A stretch of DNA of 64,000 nt, from assembly GCA_902798825.1 (NCBI GenBank), contig CADBYI010000001.1, positions 1-64,000 of the forward strand, written 5' to 3'. The notes below the pieces were generated by a model. It worked only from the letters and a program-made list of their open reading frames with translations, did not search any database and was not told where the DNA came from. Of this stretch, positions 1 through 7,719 are shown one piece after another (within the stretch, counting starts at the first letter, position 1; the number at the start of each line of letters is the position of its first letter). The translations under genes and the position numbers were made by a program. The stretch is from an uncultured Eubacteriales bacterium. GTDB taxonomy: Bacteria > Bacillota > Clostridia > Christensenellales > CAG-138.

Positions 1-1
1 C

Positions 2-355
2 TCCATCTATGTTTGCCCGGCGGCTGACGGCAGCATGATGACCAATACGGCCTGGACCACCTCCTGGAACTCCTACATGCACTATCTGAACATCCAGGCC
101 GGCGGCCGGGATGCCAGTCGGAGCAATCCCAAAATCGTCGCTATGGACCGGTTCACCGCCCACCAGCTTCGGCATACCTACGCCACCATGCTCTACGACG
201 CCGGCGTGGATGTGAAAACAGCCCAAGACTTTCTCGGCCACGCTGATCCAACCGTAACCATGAACATCTACACCCACCTCTCCTCGCAGAAAAAGGAAAA
301 AGCGGTTCAGGCGTTACAGCAGCATTTTGCCGACACGATCCCTGAAGCGCTATAA
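2..355 (+). CDS. tyrosine recombinase/integrase, C-terminal part (5' end outside window)
   Basis: The reading frame is open from base 2, so only the catalytic C-terminus (about 117 residues) is seen. It shows the phage-integrase signature in order: HQLRHT with the second catalytic Arg, LGH, and IYTHLS carrying the Tyr nucleophile. Such enzymes perform site-specific integration and excision of mobile elements through a covalent 3'-phosphotyrosine intermediate. About 85 bases after the stop come TTGTTGTCAA repeats and an att-like stretch, the usual order of integrase stop then attachment site. The element it serves should therefore extend leftwards out of the window. Family call is firm; the exact element class cannot be told from the fragment. 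Confidence 0.93.
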   Translation, partial: SIYVCPAADGSMMTNTAWTTSWNSYMHYLNIQAGGRDASRSNPKIVAMDRFTAHQLRHTYATMLYDAGVDVKTAQDFLGHADPTVTMNIYTHLSSQKKEKAVQALQQHFADTIPEAL

Positions 356-441
356 ATCATCTCAATTGCATTTTTGAGCAGCTGGAAAGCTTTCCTCCGG
401 CTGCTCTTTTTTGCTGCGGGAAGGCGATGAGGAGATCGGCT

Positions 442-523
442 CTGTTGTCAATTTGTTGTCAAATCCGCGAATGGGTCCAAAAATGCGAGGTTTTGGCAGT
501 CCCATGATATGAAAAAATCCCGG
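442..523. repeat. att-like region, copy 1 (TTGTTGTCAA arm repeats plus core-like GAAAAAATCCCGG)
   Basis: Bases 442-463 hold two TGTTGTCAA units and match 10610-10631 exactly over 22 bases. Further similarity continues downstream (CCGCGAATGGGTCC against CCCGAAATGAGTGC), and a GAAAAAA(T/G)CCCG motif lies at 511-523 here and at 10691-10702 in copy 2. The 12-base spacing difference is explained by one extra TGTTGTCAA unit in copy 2. Repeats of this kind beside an integrase gene are typically its arm-type binding sites. That role is inference from position. Confidence 0.6.
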
Positions 524-589
524 AAATCCTTGGTTTTTTGATGGTATAATTGTAATAACTGACTCAGCAGCGAACGATCATGTTTCAAA

Positions 590-612
590 GGGCAGCCGAG
601 ATTCGGCTGCCC
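590..612 (-). terminator. intrinsic terminator of the gluconolactonase remnant
   Basis: A perfect 10-bp stem (590-599 with 603-612, GGCAGCCGA arms) with a 3-base loop lies just after the stop of the minus-strand SMP-30 fragment. On the minus strand it is followed by TTTG, so the U-tract is short. Confidence 0.6.
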
Positions 613-642
613 TGCTGCGTGAAAGCGTATTGGGAAAGAGGG

Positions 643-877
643 TTATTTGCGGACATCGTAGCCGTGGGCCTTGATCTTGAGACGATAGATGGTGTCGCAG
701 GCGAAGTAGAGGTAGTCCAGGTCCGGCCCGCCGAAGCAGAAGTTCCGGCACATGCCCGGCATATTGATCTCACCCAGCTTCTTGCCGTCCCTGTCGAAGA
801 TAGTGATACCCTTGGCAGCATAGGTGGTGTAGATGTTGCCCTCGGTGTCGATCTTGGTGCCATCGGGCCGGATGATC
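643..877 (-). pseudogene. SMP-30/gluconolactonase family, C-terminal remnant
   Basis: The translated fragment contains PDGTKIDTEGN, GITIFDRDGK and FGGPDLDYLYF, the conserved closing beta-propeller blades of SMP-30/gluconolactonase/regucalcin sugar-lactone hydrolases. Only about the last 75 residues remain of a family usually near 300, so the N-terminal blades and most metal ligands are gone. Family-like sequence begins near 877; the codons before it (to 900) do not look like the family and probably mark the break. The stop and a hairpin terminator are intact downstream, which suggests that a once complete gene was cut by the rearrangement that brought in its neighbours. An alternative is a split gene whose rest lies elsewhere. 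Confidence 0.75.
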
Positions 878-1105
878 ATGGCAGAGAACTGCGCCGCCAA
901 AGCCCCCGACAGCTACGGCAAGGACATTGCGTCAGACGATATCGAGATCTCTGACATGGTGACGATCCTGTGGGAGATTGGCTAAAACAGGCTGTAGATA
1001 GTGATTGCGTTCCTGCCATGAAAGATGCTGAAAGAAGTCCATACTCAGTGGAGTATTTTTGCTTGGTGTATTGCTTTGAAACATACTGCAATTCACATCG
1101 TATAT

Positions 1106-1135
1106 TTTACAAACCTGCAGGCCTGTACGTACAAT
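1106..1135 (+). promoter_or_regulatory. putative sigma-A promoter of the first SDR gene
   Basis: TTTACA (1106-1111) and TACAAT (1130-1135) are 18 bases apart, 28 bases before the SDR start. The spacer contains the palindromic GTACGTAC. Moderate match only. Confidence 0.4.
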
Positions 1136-1163
1136 ATACACATAATAGGAAAGGGGAATACGT

Positions 1164-1937
1164 ATGGATCGTTTTTTTCAGAAAGCGGCGTTGGTGACTG
1201 GAGGTTCCGGCGGGATAGGCAGCGCTATCGTGGAGAGGCTGCTCAGTGAAGGCGCGTCCGTCTTGGCCGTGGATATCAATGAAAACGGGCTGGCTGCGCT
1301 CCAGGATAGACTGGGGAGCAGGTTTGAAGGGAAGCTGAGAACGAAGGTTTGCGATGTCACAAAAAAGGAGCAGGTTGACGAATCGGTAAGCTATGGATGG
1401 GCTGAGTTCGGCACGATAGACGCGCTCATCAACGTGGCAGGGGGGTCACTCCCCGGGTGTCCCACGAAGCTGCTGGAGCTTACGGAGGAGCGCTGGGACA
1501 TGATCATGGACCTGAACGCCAAGAGCACTCTCTTTTTCTCCCAGGCATTCTTCAGAACTCATATCGAAAAAGGTACCCACGGCAGCATCGTGAACTTTGC
1601 ATCCATGGCGGGTCTGAACCCACATGCGGCGGACAGACCCCATTATGCGGCATCGAAAGGCGCTGTTATAATTCTGACAAAGCATATGTCCTGTGAGTTT
1701 GCACCTCTTGGGTTCCGGGTCAACGCCGTTGCCCCAGGGTACTGCATGAGCGGGGACAGGATCCGTGCGCTCTGGAAACTCCGGGATGAGCAGGGGATTA
1801 GCCAGAAACTGCTGCAGGACATCCCTATGCGTCGAGTCTCCGAACCTTCGGAAGTCGCTGCCGTCGTCGCCTTCCTGGCTTCGGAGGATGCTTCCTATGT
1901 TACGGGGGAGGTCATAAAGATCTCAGGCGGCCGATAA
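1164..1937 (+). CDS. SDR family NAD(P)-dependent oxidoreductase
   Basis: A classical short-chain dehydrogenase of 257 residues. The Rossmann cofactor motif TGGSGGIG is at residues 12-19, an acidic residue follows in AVDIN (suggesting NAD), the NVAGG motif is present, and the catalytic Tyr161 and Lys165 sit in YAASK. It should oxidise or reduce a hydroxyl/keto group of a small cytosolic substrate. The start is supported by AAAGGGG about 7 bases upstream. It is a paralogue of the SDR at 9685-10455: both share an unusual GGS after the NAG motif and an APG...SG(D/E)RI...W segment, so they may act on related intermediates. The gene is visibly more AT-rich than the core genes. Substrate unknown. 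Confidence 0.9.
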   Translation: MDRFFQKAALVTGGSGGIGSAIVERLLSEGASVLAVDINENGLAALQDRLGSRFEGKLRTKVCDVTKKEQVDESVSYGWAEFGTIDALINVAGGSLPGCPTKLLELTEERWDMIMDLNAKSTLFFSQAFFRTHIEKGTHGSIVNFASMAGLNPHAADRPHYAASKGAVIILTKHMSCEFAPLGFRVNAVAPGYCMSGDRIRALWKLRDEQGISQKLLQDIPMRRVSEPSEVAAVVAFLASEDASYVTGEVIKISGGR

Positions 1938-1953
1938 CACAAGTCCAAAACCT

Positions 1954-1996
1954 AACAAATACCGGAGCCATAGGCCCCGGCATTTGTTGTTTTTGG
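1954..1996. terminator. terminator between convergent SDR and CMD genes
   Basis: Stem arms around 1954-1969 and 1973-1988 (CAAATACCGGAGCC against GGCCCCGGCATTTG, two mismatches) with an ATA loop, followed by GTTTTT on the plus strand. It sits between two converging genes and may serve both. Confidence 0.7.
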
Positions 1997-2011
1997 GAAA
2001 ACAGGGTCAGG

Positions 2012-2323
2012 TCATTCACGGAAAAACTCGTCCAGTGTGAGCATGGCGGAGCGGAAAGCGGGGAAACCGCCCATTGTCAGGGTCTGTTCCACCGTTGCTA
2101 GAATCTCCTTCTTTGTCGCGCCATACTGGTAAGCCAACTTCACATGCGCGAGGATGACAGGTTCGGCGCGGAGGATAGTGGCCATGGCCACATTGATCAG
2201 TTCCCTGTATTTGCGGGGCAGGGATTCCTCATCGTTCACCAGGTAGGTGCGCCAGTCTTTGATCTTTTCATTCAGTACGGGGTCAAGTTCCCCAAGTATA
2301 GTCCAGTGATTTCGGTTTGCCAT
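2012..2323 (-). CDS. carboxymuconolactone decarboxylase (CMD)-like protein
   Basis: An all-helical protein of 103 residues with the CMD/AhpD fold signature: PRKYRELINVAMATILRAEPVILAHVKLAYQYGATKKEI then TMGGFPA. The AhpD redox CxxC is absent and the first Cys position reads Glu (RAEPVILAH), while the His is kept; a peroxidase role is therefore unlikely, and an isomerase, decarboxylase or structural role is possible. It is a paralogue of the protein at 7328-7642. The gene lies 34 bases downstream of the lysR-type gene on the same strand, so both are probably one transcript. AAGGAG precedes the ATG. Confidence 0.85.
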   Translation of the reverse strand: MANRNHWTILGELDPVLNEKIKDWRTYLVNDEESLPRKYRELINVAMATILRAEPVILAHVKLAYQYGATKKEILATVEQTLTMGGFPAFRSAMLTLDEFFRE

Positions 2324-2357
2324 GGTAAACTCTCCTTTTCTGTCATGTTATATGTGC

Positions 2358-3293
2358 TTATCCGGCCAGCAGAGCATCGTGGAAGGAGGAGAGCTCTTGC
2401 TGTGTTATCCCGCTTATAGCAATCAACTGCTTCTTGACGGATTTCAGTGTGGAAGAAAGGACACGCCCGTTCTTTTCCAGCAGCCCGAAGGTCAGTTGGA
2501 CAGGATCTTCTATATACAGTGGAACCATCCCTTCTATACCAGTCAAGGTGTATTTCAGGATAGTTACATCGAAGGAAATGGCGATACAGTCATGATTTTC
2601 GGCGATGGCCTTCGTCAGTCGAGGTTGGGGGAGGCGTGTCTTTAGAAGAACGTTGGGCTCCCCGTATTTTCGGATTCTGTTCATGATAGGCTCAAAGGAG
2701 ATGAATTCACTGTTGAATATGGATATGGGATGTTTCTGGATCTCTTCGAACGATATGGCTTTCTGGAGGGAAAACTCCCCGCTATCATGTACGACAGCCA
2801 TAGATTGGGCGACAAACAGGGGCGTAAACCGGAATGCACTGTTGACGTCACTGATGTTCACAAAGGGAACCAGAGCAAGATCGGCTTCTCCTCTGGCAAG
2901 AAGGTGTTCCGCCCGATCTGTCGTCGCATCCAAAACTTCGATGTTCTTTGCCGTGGGCCCAAGCCGGTCAAGCAAGTCAGGAAGGATGCTTGCAGAGAGA
3001 GCAGGTGCGATGATGATCGTGGTTTTCCCATCTGAAGTGGCAGATGATGCGATATCTTTGATACGGCGGGATTCATCCAGCATGATGACTGCATGCCGAA
3101 TGATCTCCTCCCCGATCTCGGTGGCGACGACGCCGGATCGGGAGCGGGTGAGCAGGGTAACGCCCAGCTCGCGCTCCAATGCGGCGATTGAATGGCTGAT
3201 GCTGGGCTGTGCGATATGGAGGGCTTCTCCCGCAGCGGTAAAGGAGCCCATGTTGGCAACAGCGACGAGAAATTTCAACTGATCCAGGCGCAT
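2358..3293 (-). CDS. LysR family transcriptional regulator
   Basis: A 311-residue LTTR of normal length. The N-terminal winged helix-turn-helix reads MRLDQLKFLVAVANMGSFT...AGEALHIAQPSISHSIAALE, and the remainder is the periplasmic-binding-protein-like co-inducer domain. It is divergent from the amidohydrolase/TRAP operon and likely activates it in response to the transported compound or a derivative (inference from the divergent layout and the palindrome at 3387-3409). GGAGGGGG stands 6 bases before the ATG. The CMD-like gene follows in the same direction. Confidence 0.94.
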   Translation of the reverse strand: MRLDQLKFLVAVANMGSFTAAGEALHIAQPSISHSIAALERELGVTLLTRSRSGVVATEIGEEIIRHAVIMLDESRRIKDIASSATSDGKTTIIIAPALSASILPDLLDRLGPTAKNIEVLDATTDRAEHLLARGEADLALVPFVNISDVNSAFRFTPLFVAQSMAVVHDSGEFSLQKAISFEEIQKHPISIFNSEFISFEPIMNRIRKYGEPNVLLKTRLPQPRLTKAIAENHDCIAISFDVTILKYTLTGIEGMVPLYIEDPVQLTFGLLEKNGRVLSSTLKSVKKQLIAISGITQQELSSFHDALLAG

Positions 3294-3327
3294 CAGGAAC
3301 CCCCTCCGTATTCATAAGGATAAATTA

Positions 3328-3356
3328 ATCATACAGGATAAACCGGGAATAATCAA
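3328..3356 (-). promoter_or_regulatory. promoter of the lysR-type gene
   Basis: On the minus strand TTGATT (3351-3356) and TATGAT (3328-3333) are separated by exactly 17 bases, 34 bases upstream of the start codon. Confidence 0.65.
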
Positions 3357-3386
3357 TGACAATAGGCTGATCGTCGGCGCTTTTTC

Positions 3387-3423
3387 AATAGACGAATTTT
3401 TCATCTATTCATTCAGATATAAT
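3387..3423 (+). promoter_or_regulatory. LysR-type operator palindrome and activator-dependent promoter of the catabolic operon
   Basis: AATAGACGAA (3387-3396) and TTCATCTATT (3400-3409) form an inverted repeat with 9 of 10 pairs and a 3-base spacer. A perfect TATAAT follows at 3418-3423, with no TTGACA-like box at the proper distance; the palindrome covers the -35 position instead. This is the usual layout of LysR-activated divergent promoters. Binding itself is inference. Confidence 0.6.
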
Positions 3424-3534
3424 ATTGTACAAGCATACGGGGGCAAAATTATAATTTTCTCGGAAGCAGGAGAACCCCTCTCTTTGAGAAAACCGGCTTG
3501 CAGAGAATTAGGCCAGACAAAAAGGAGACACAGC

Positions 3535-4278
3535 ATGAGCAAGATCATCAATGCCCACATCCACCTGGGAGGATCCTTCGTGACAGACAGCTATTATTCG
3601 GAAGAGCAGCTGCTTTCATGTATGGAAGAAAACCATCTCGACGGAATGATGGTTCTGCCTCTGGCGGAACCAACCCCTGACAACATCGAGGGACACAACC
3701 GTATCTACCGATTCGCGAAGGCAAACCCCGGGAAAATCTGGGGCGTATGCGACATGCATCCCCGACATTCGGAGGATGAGTACTGTGATGAAGTCAAACG
3801 CTGCGTCCTGGAGCTCGGCTTCGTGGCACTGAAGCTCCACCCGCTACTTCACGGTGTGAACGCCATGTCGAAAGTGGCAGACAAGGCGTACCGGATCGCT
3901 AACGAGCTCAACATTCCCCTTATGGTCCACACCGGCCTTGGTGTGACCATGAGTCCACTCATGTATGTAAAAAAAGCGCAGCAATACCCCGACCTTAAGA
4001 TCGTCCTCTGCCACTGCGGAACCATGGACAAGTTCAACGAAGCCTTGACAGCAGCGCAACTCTGTCCCAATATCTATCTCGAACCCTCTTGGTGCCCATC
4101 TCATTATGTGGAGCGCGCCATCCATACCATCGGAGCGGACAGAATCGTCATGGGCAGCGACGGTCTGCAGAGCACGGCAATCGAGATCGCCAAGGCGAAC
4201 AATATGAAAACAATTTCGCAAGAAGAACGGGAAAAGTTTATGGGTTTGACCGCTATCAACCTCTACAACCTACAGTAA
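3535..4278 (+). CDS. amidohydrolase family protein (Amidohydro_2)
   Basis: A metal-dependent TIM-barrel hydrolase or decarboxylase of 247 residues. Visible are the N-terminal metal motif NAHIHLGG, KLHPLLHG, MVHTGLG, CHCG and the late Asp in MGSDG, as in PF04909 proteins that hydrolyse lactones (for example pyrone-dicarboxylate lactonase) or decarboxylate aromatic acids. The ATG at 3535 is chosen because AAAAGGAG lies 8 bases before it; the frame is open further upstream but has no ribosome site. First gene of the operon with the TRAP transporter, so its substrate is likely the imported compound or an early product. The exact reaction cannot be told. Confidence 0.88.
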   Translation: MSKIINAHIHLGGSFVTDSYYSEEQLLSCMEENHLDGMMVLPLAEPTPDNIEGHNRIYRFAKANPGKIWGVCDMHPRHSEDEYCDEVKRCVLELGFVALKLHPLLHGVNAMSKVADKAYRIANELNIPLMVHTGLGVTMSPLMYVKKAQQYPDLKIVLCHCGTMDKFNEALTAAQLCPNIYLEPSWCPSHYVERAIHTIGADRIVMGSDGLQSTAIEIAKANNMKTISQEEREKFMGLTAINLYNLQ

Positions 4279-4310
4279 ACTAACAAACTACGAATAAAGG
4301 AGAAAGAAAC

Positions 4311-5315
4311 ATGAAACGCATCATTTCCATCCTGTTGGTCTGCCTGCTGGCGCTGAGTGCGATCGCCTGCTCCAGCAAAACCGCCACTACAGAGAAAAAG
4401 GAAGAGGCCCCTGCACCAGCAAAGAAGAACACCTACACGATGCTGACCGGTTCCTCTGGAGCCCAGTATTTCACTTTCGGAACAGCGATGGCGAATGAGA
4501 TCAACAATAAGTCCAGTAAGATCAACGTGACCGCCCTCACATCCAATGGCGTTTCCGAGGTACTGAACATGGTGCAAAGTAACGAGGCTGACTTTGGCTT
4601 CATCACCTACGACACCGGTTACATGGCCGCAACAGCGCAGCGTGAATATGAAGGCAAAGCCAAATATGACAATATCCGTGTCCTGATGCTCGGCCATACC
4701 GGCGTCAAGACTATCGTGGTCTGGGACAGTTCTGATTTCAAGACTATCGGTGATCTGAAGAACGCCAAGATTGCCATCGCCAACGGTACTTCCCCCCGCG
4801 CTTTGGATTCTGCCGCCTATGGCGCTTGGGGTATTGAGATTCCCAAGGATGTCATGACCATGGGTTACGGCGAGATGCCCCAGGCCATGAAGGACGGTGT
4901 GATCGACGTGGTCAACGCTCACGGCCCCAATCCTTCCTCCTACATCCTTGAGCTTCAGAGCGCTGGTAAGATACGTGTCTTGGGCCAGACCGAAGAGACT
5001 TTGAAGACTATCCTTGATGCCCATCCCGAGTGGGTCCGCGCTACGATCCCCGCCAACACCTATGAAGGCCAGACCGAGGACGTACTCTCCTTTGCAAACT
5101 TCAGCGCCATCATCTGCCGGCCGGATATCCCCGATGAGGACGTGAGGGAGTTCCTTGACATCGTGTTCGCAATGGATCTCACAACCCTTTATCCCTACGG
5201 CGACAGCTGGGGCTATAACAACCAGAATTACCCCCGTGCCCTGGCCAACGAAGATGTATTCCCGTTCCATCCCGCCGCCAAGGCATGGTTGACCGAGAAA
5301 GGCCTCATCAAATAA
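4311..5315 (+). CDS. TAXI family TRAP transporter solute-binding lipoprotein
   Basis: A 334-residue substrate-binding protein. Residues 1-19 are a lipoprotein signal with lipobox LSAIAC and acceptor Cys20, followed by a charged linker; TMLTGSSGAQYFTFGTAMANEI is the typical TAXI opening. It would be anchored outside the membrane and hand its ligand to the permease encoded next. Known TAXI proteins bind organic acids such as glutamate or 2-oxoglutarate. AAAGGAG precedes the ATG. A hairpin with a T-run follows and may make the binding protein more abundant than the permease. Confidence 0.93.
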   Translation: MKRIISILLVCLLALSAIACSSKTATTEKKEEAPAPAKKNTYTMLTGSSGAQYFTFGTAMANEINNKSSKINVTALTSNGVSEVLNMVQSNEADFGFITYDTGYMAATAQREYEGKAKYDNIRVLMLGHTGVKTIVVWDSSDFKTIGDLKNAKIAIANGTSPRALDSAAYGAWGIEIPKDVMTMGYGEMPQAMKDGVIDVVNAHGPNPSSYILELQSAGKIRVLGQTEETLKTILDAHPEWVRATIPANTYEGQTEDVLSFANFSAIICRPDIPDEDVREFLDIVFAMDLTTLYPYGDSWGYNNQNYPRALANEDVFPFHPAAKAWLTEKGLIK

Positions 5316-5327
5316 GACCGTGTTCTG

Positions 5328-5373
5328 GGAAAGGTGTTGCGTAGGGAAATGCCAGCAGCACCTTTCCATTTTT
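5328..5373 (+). terminator. intercistronic hairpin between TRAP binding protein and permease
   Basis: A 13-pair stem (5328-5340 with 5355-5367, GGAAAGGTG arms) and a 14-base loop, then ATTTTTTG. A partial terminator or mRNA-stabilising hairpin is likely, because the downstream gene has its own ribosome site but no clear promoter. Confidence 0.6.
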
Positions 5374-5400
5374 GCATCCATAATCAGAAAGGAAACGCCC

Positions 5401-7326
5401 ATGGAAATGACCAGAAAGCATGACCCCGTTCAGGTAGTCCAAATCATCGTGGACGCGCTGGCTGCGCTCCTCGCTGTGTTCTCGATCACGTATGCCTTCA
5501 TGGGGTATGACCTTTTATCCGGACGCAGTCGCCACCTGCTGATGGTGATGCCCATTTGCTTCCTGACGAAGTTCATCCTCAAGGCAAAGACAAGGAAAAC
5601 ATGGAAAACAGCTGTGGCCATAGTCCTCTCACTGCTGATCATGGCTTCCATGGCTTATATCGATCTCAACTCCGCACCGCTCTCTGGCGACAGGCAGGGG
5701 TTGTACCTCACTTCGGACTACATCGCAGGCGCGATTCTGATCATCTGCGTTCTTGTCGCCACTTGGCTTGAGTACGGTCTTGCACTGAGCTGTGTGGTCG
5801 GCGCATTTATCCTCTACCTTGTTTTCGGGCAACATCTGCCTGAATCCATCGCACATCCCGCGCTCTCCCTGCGCCGGATGATCAGTTCCCTGAGCCTGTA
5901 CACGGAGGGCATCCTCGGTACGGCGCTGGGGGCGATTGTATCGACGGTCAGCGCGGTCCTAGTGTTCGCCGGGTTCCTGGAGGTGTCCGGCGCATCCAAA
6001 GTATTCATGGACCTGACCATCCAGCTGTTTGGCCGTTTCACGGGCGGCGCCGCTAAAATTGCCGTTGTCTCCAGCTCCTTGTTTGGGACTATCTCCGGTA
6101 GTGCAGCAGCCAATGTGGCCGGCACCGGAATCATCACTATCCCCCTCATGAAAAAGACGGGGTTCGAAGACCACTATGCCGGAGCAGTAGAGGCATCCGC
6201 CTCCTCCGGCGGGCAGATCATGCCCCCCATCATGGGCGCAGCGGCCTTCATCATAGCTGAGATGCTCGGGAAGCCCTATGCACAAGTCATGAAGGCTGCG
6301 ATTATCCCTGCCATCGTGTTTTATCTTTCCATATTTATGTCGGTCCACCTGTACGCCAAGCGCAACGGGATAAGAGGCGTTGAAAAAGATCCAAACCTCT
6401 TGCCTGTGAAGGAGCTGCTGATCCGCAGCGGGTATCTGCTGATACCACTCATCCTGCTGTTCCTGCTGGTGGCTGTCTTCAATAAATCCGCCCCCTGGTC
6501 CGCCATGATGAGCACGCTTGCCCTCATTGTACTCTCCTGGCTCCGGAAGGATACTCGCATCACACCCAAAAAGTTCCTGCAGGCCTTGATTTTCAGCGGC
6601 AAACAGATCATCCCCATCTCTATCGTCTGTGCAGCCGCAGGTCTGATCGTTGGCATCTTCAACGTGACCGGCCTTGGTATCACCCTGTCCTCTTCCATTG
6701 TGCGTCTTGCGGGCAACAATCTTTTCCTGCTCTGCCTGCTTGCCGCTGTCTCTTCACTGATACTAGGAATGGGCATGCCGACTGTGGCCTGCTACCTACT
6801 GCTTGCAGCGCTGGTTGCCCCGGCTATGATTCGTTCAGGGGTCCTGCCGGTGGCAGCGCATATGTTCGTCTTCTATTTCGGCATCATCTCAGCGATCACT
6901 CCTCCGGTGGCCATCGCCTCGTTTGTCGCTGCAGGTATCGCCAAGACGAAACCCATGAAGGTTGGGTTCACCTCCTGCTGGATCGCCCTGCCTGTGTTTC
7001 TGATCCCGTTCGTGTTTGTGTTCAACCCCGCCTTGCTGCTGGAGGGAGATATAGTCTCGGTGCTCCAAGTGTGTCTAACGACGATGGCAGGCGCCTTCCT
7101 CTGTTCAATCGGCACACAGGGATACATCTTCTCTCCGCTTACGGTCCCTGAGCGCGCCATCGCTTTGGGGTGTGCTGCAGCCATGCTCATTCCAGAGACT
7201 GTTACGGACATCATCGGCATTGCAGGACTGATACTCATCCTGAGTATCAGCCTGCTCAGGAAGCGGAAGCAGGCGCACACAACAGCCCTGCAGGATAATA
7301 GAAACGAAGAAAGGGAGGAGCAATGA
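5401..7326 (+). CDS. TRAP transporter fused permease (4TM/12TM), TAXI type
   Basis: A polytopic membrane protein of 641 residues from the ATG at 5401, the usual length for the fused small and large TRAP subunits that pair with TAXI binding proteins. Repeated hydrophobic segments cover the whole chain. SSSLFGTISGSAAANVAGTG and VEASASSGGQIMPPIMGAAAF are hallmark loops of the DctM-like domain, repeated in degenerate form as GMGMPTVACYLLLAALVAP. It uses an ion gradient, normally Na+, to import the ligand. The start has AGAAAGGAAA upstream; an upstream in-frame ATG at 5320 has no ribosome site. Its stop is 1 base before the next ATG, implying coupling. Confidence 0.94.
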   Translation: MEMTRKHDPVQVVQIIVDALAALLAVFSITYAFMGYDLLSGRSRHLLMVMPICFLTKFILKAKTRKTWKTAVAIVLSLLIMASMAYIDLNSAPLSGDRQGLYLTSDYIAGAILIICVLVATWLEYGLALSCVVGAFILYLVFGQHLPESIAHPALSLRRMISSLSLYTEGILGTALGAIVSTVSAVLVFAGFLEVSGASKVFMDLTIQLFGRFTGGAAKIAVVSSSLFGTISGSAAANVAGTGIITIPLMKKTGFEDHYAGAVEASASSGGQIMPPIMGAAAFIIAEMLGKPYAQVMKAAIIPAIVFYLSIFMSVHLYAKRNGIRGVEKDPNLLPVKELLIRSGYLLIPLILLFLLVAVFNKSAPWSAMMSTLALIVLSWLRKDTRITPKKFLQALIFSGKQIIPISIVCAAAGLIVGIFNVTGLGITLSSSIVRLAGNNLFLLCLLAAVSSLILGMGMPTVACYLLLAALVAPAMIRSGVLPVAAHMFVFYFGIISAITPPVAIASFVAAGIAKTKPMKVGFTSCWIALPVFLIPFVFVFNPALLLEGDIVSVLQVCLTTMAGAFLCSIGTQGYIFSPLTVPERAIALGCAAAMLIPETVTDIIGIAGLILILSISLLRKRKQAHTTALQDNRNEEREEQ

Positions 7327-7327
7327 T

Positions 7328-7642
7328 ATGGCACAGGCATTCCACTGGGAGCTGATGGACCAGATGAACCCGGAGCTTCACACGAAGTTTTCCGCCATGT
7401 CCGCCCAGATCAACGCGGATGAGGTGATCCCCAAGAAGTATCGGGAGATGATGATCCTCTCCATGGCCTGCGTGCTGCGCTGCATGCCCGCCGTGAAGGC
7501 CCATGCCGCCAACTGCGTGAAGCTCTACGGCTGCACCAAGGAGGAGCTCTACTGCGTGGTGGCCTCCGCCATCACCATGGGGGGCGTCCCCGCTTATCGG
7601 GAGAGCTGCGCCGCATTGGAGGAGCTGTTCAATTCCCTGTAA
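7328..7642 (+). CDS. carboxymuconolactone decarboxylase (CMD)-like protein
   Basis: A 104-residue CMD-fold protein and paralogue of the one at 2012-2323. Core segment: PKKYREMMILSMACVLRCMPAVKAHAANCVKLYGCTKEEL then TMGGVPA. Unlike its paralogue it keeps a Cys before the His (CMPAVKAH), but the AhpD CxxC is absent. It starts 1 base after the permease stop and closes the transporter operon; a terminator follows. Base composition is clearly more GC-rich than the permease and looks like the next three genes, so a composition break falls at about 7327. Function unproven; decarboxylase or isomerase on a lactone or oxo-acid is plausible. Confidence 0.85.
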   Translation: MAQAFHWELMDQMNPELHTKFSAMSAQINADEVIPKKYREMMILSMACVLRCMPAVKAHAANCVKLYGCTKEELYCVVASAITMGGVPAYRESCAALEELFNSL

Positions 7643-7654
7643 CCCCGGTCCCCA

Positions 7655-7682
7655 GCCTGCCTTTTTTAGGCGGGCTTTTTCC
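7655..7682 (+). terminator. intrinsic terminator after the transporter operon
   Basis: Stem GCCTGCC (7655-7661) with GGCGGGC (7669-7675), loop TTTTTTA, then TTTTT. Confidence 0.8.
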
Positions 7683-7719
7683 ATAGGACTCCATTACAAA
7701 CCAGGAAAGGAAAACGATC

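Noticed and set aside
878..985. 35-codon plus-strand ORF ending in SDMVTILWEIG
   Set aside because: No ribosome site and no recognisable family; kept only as a possible scar in the findings, not as a gene.
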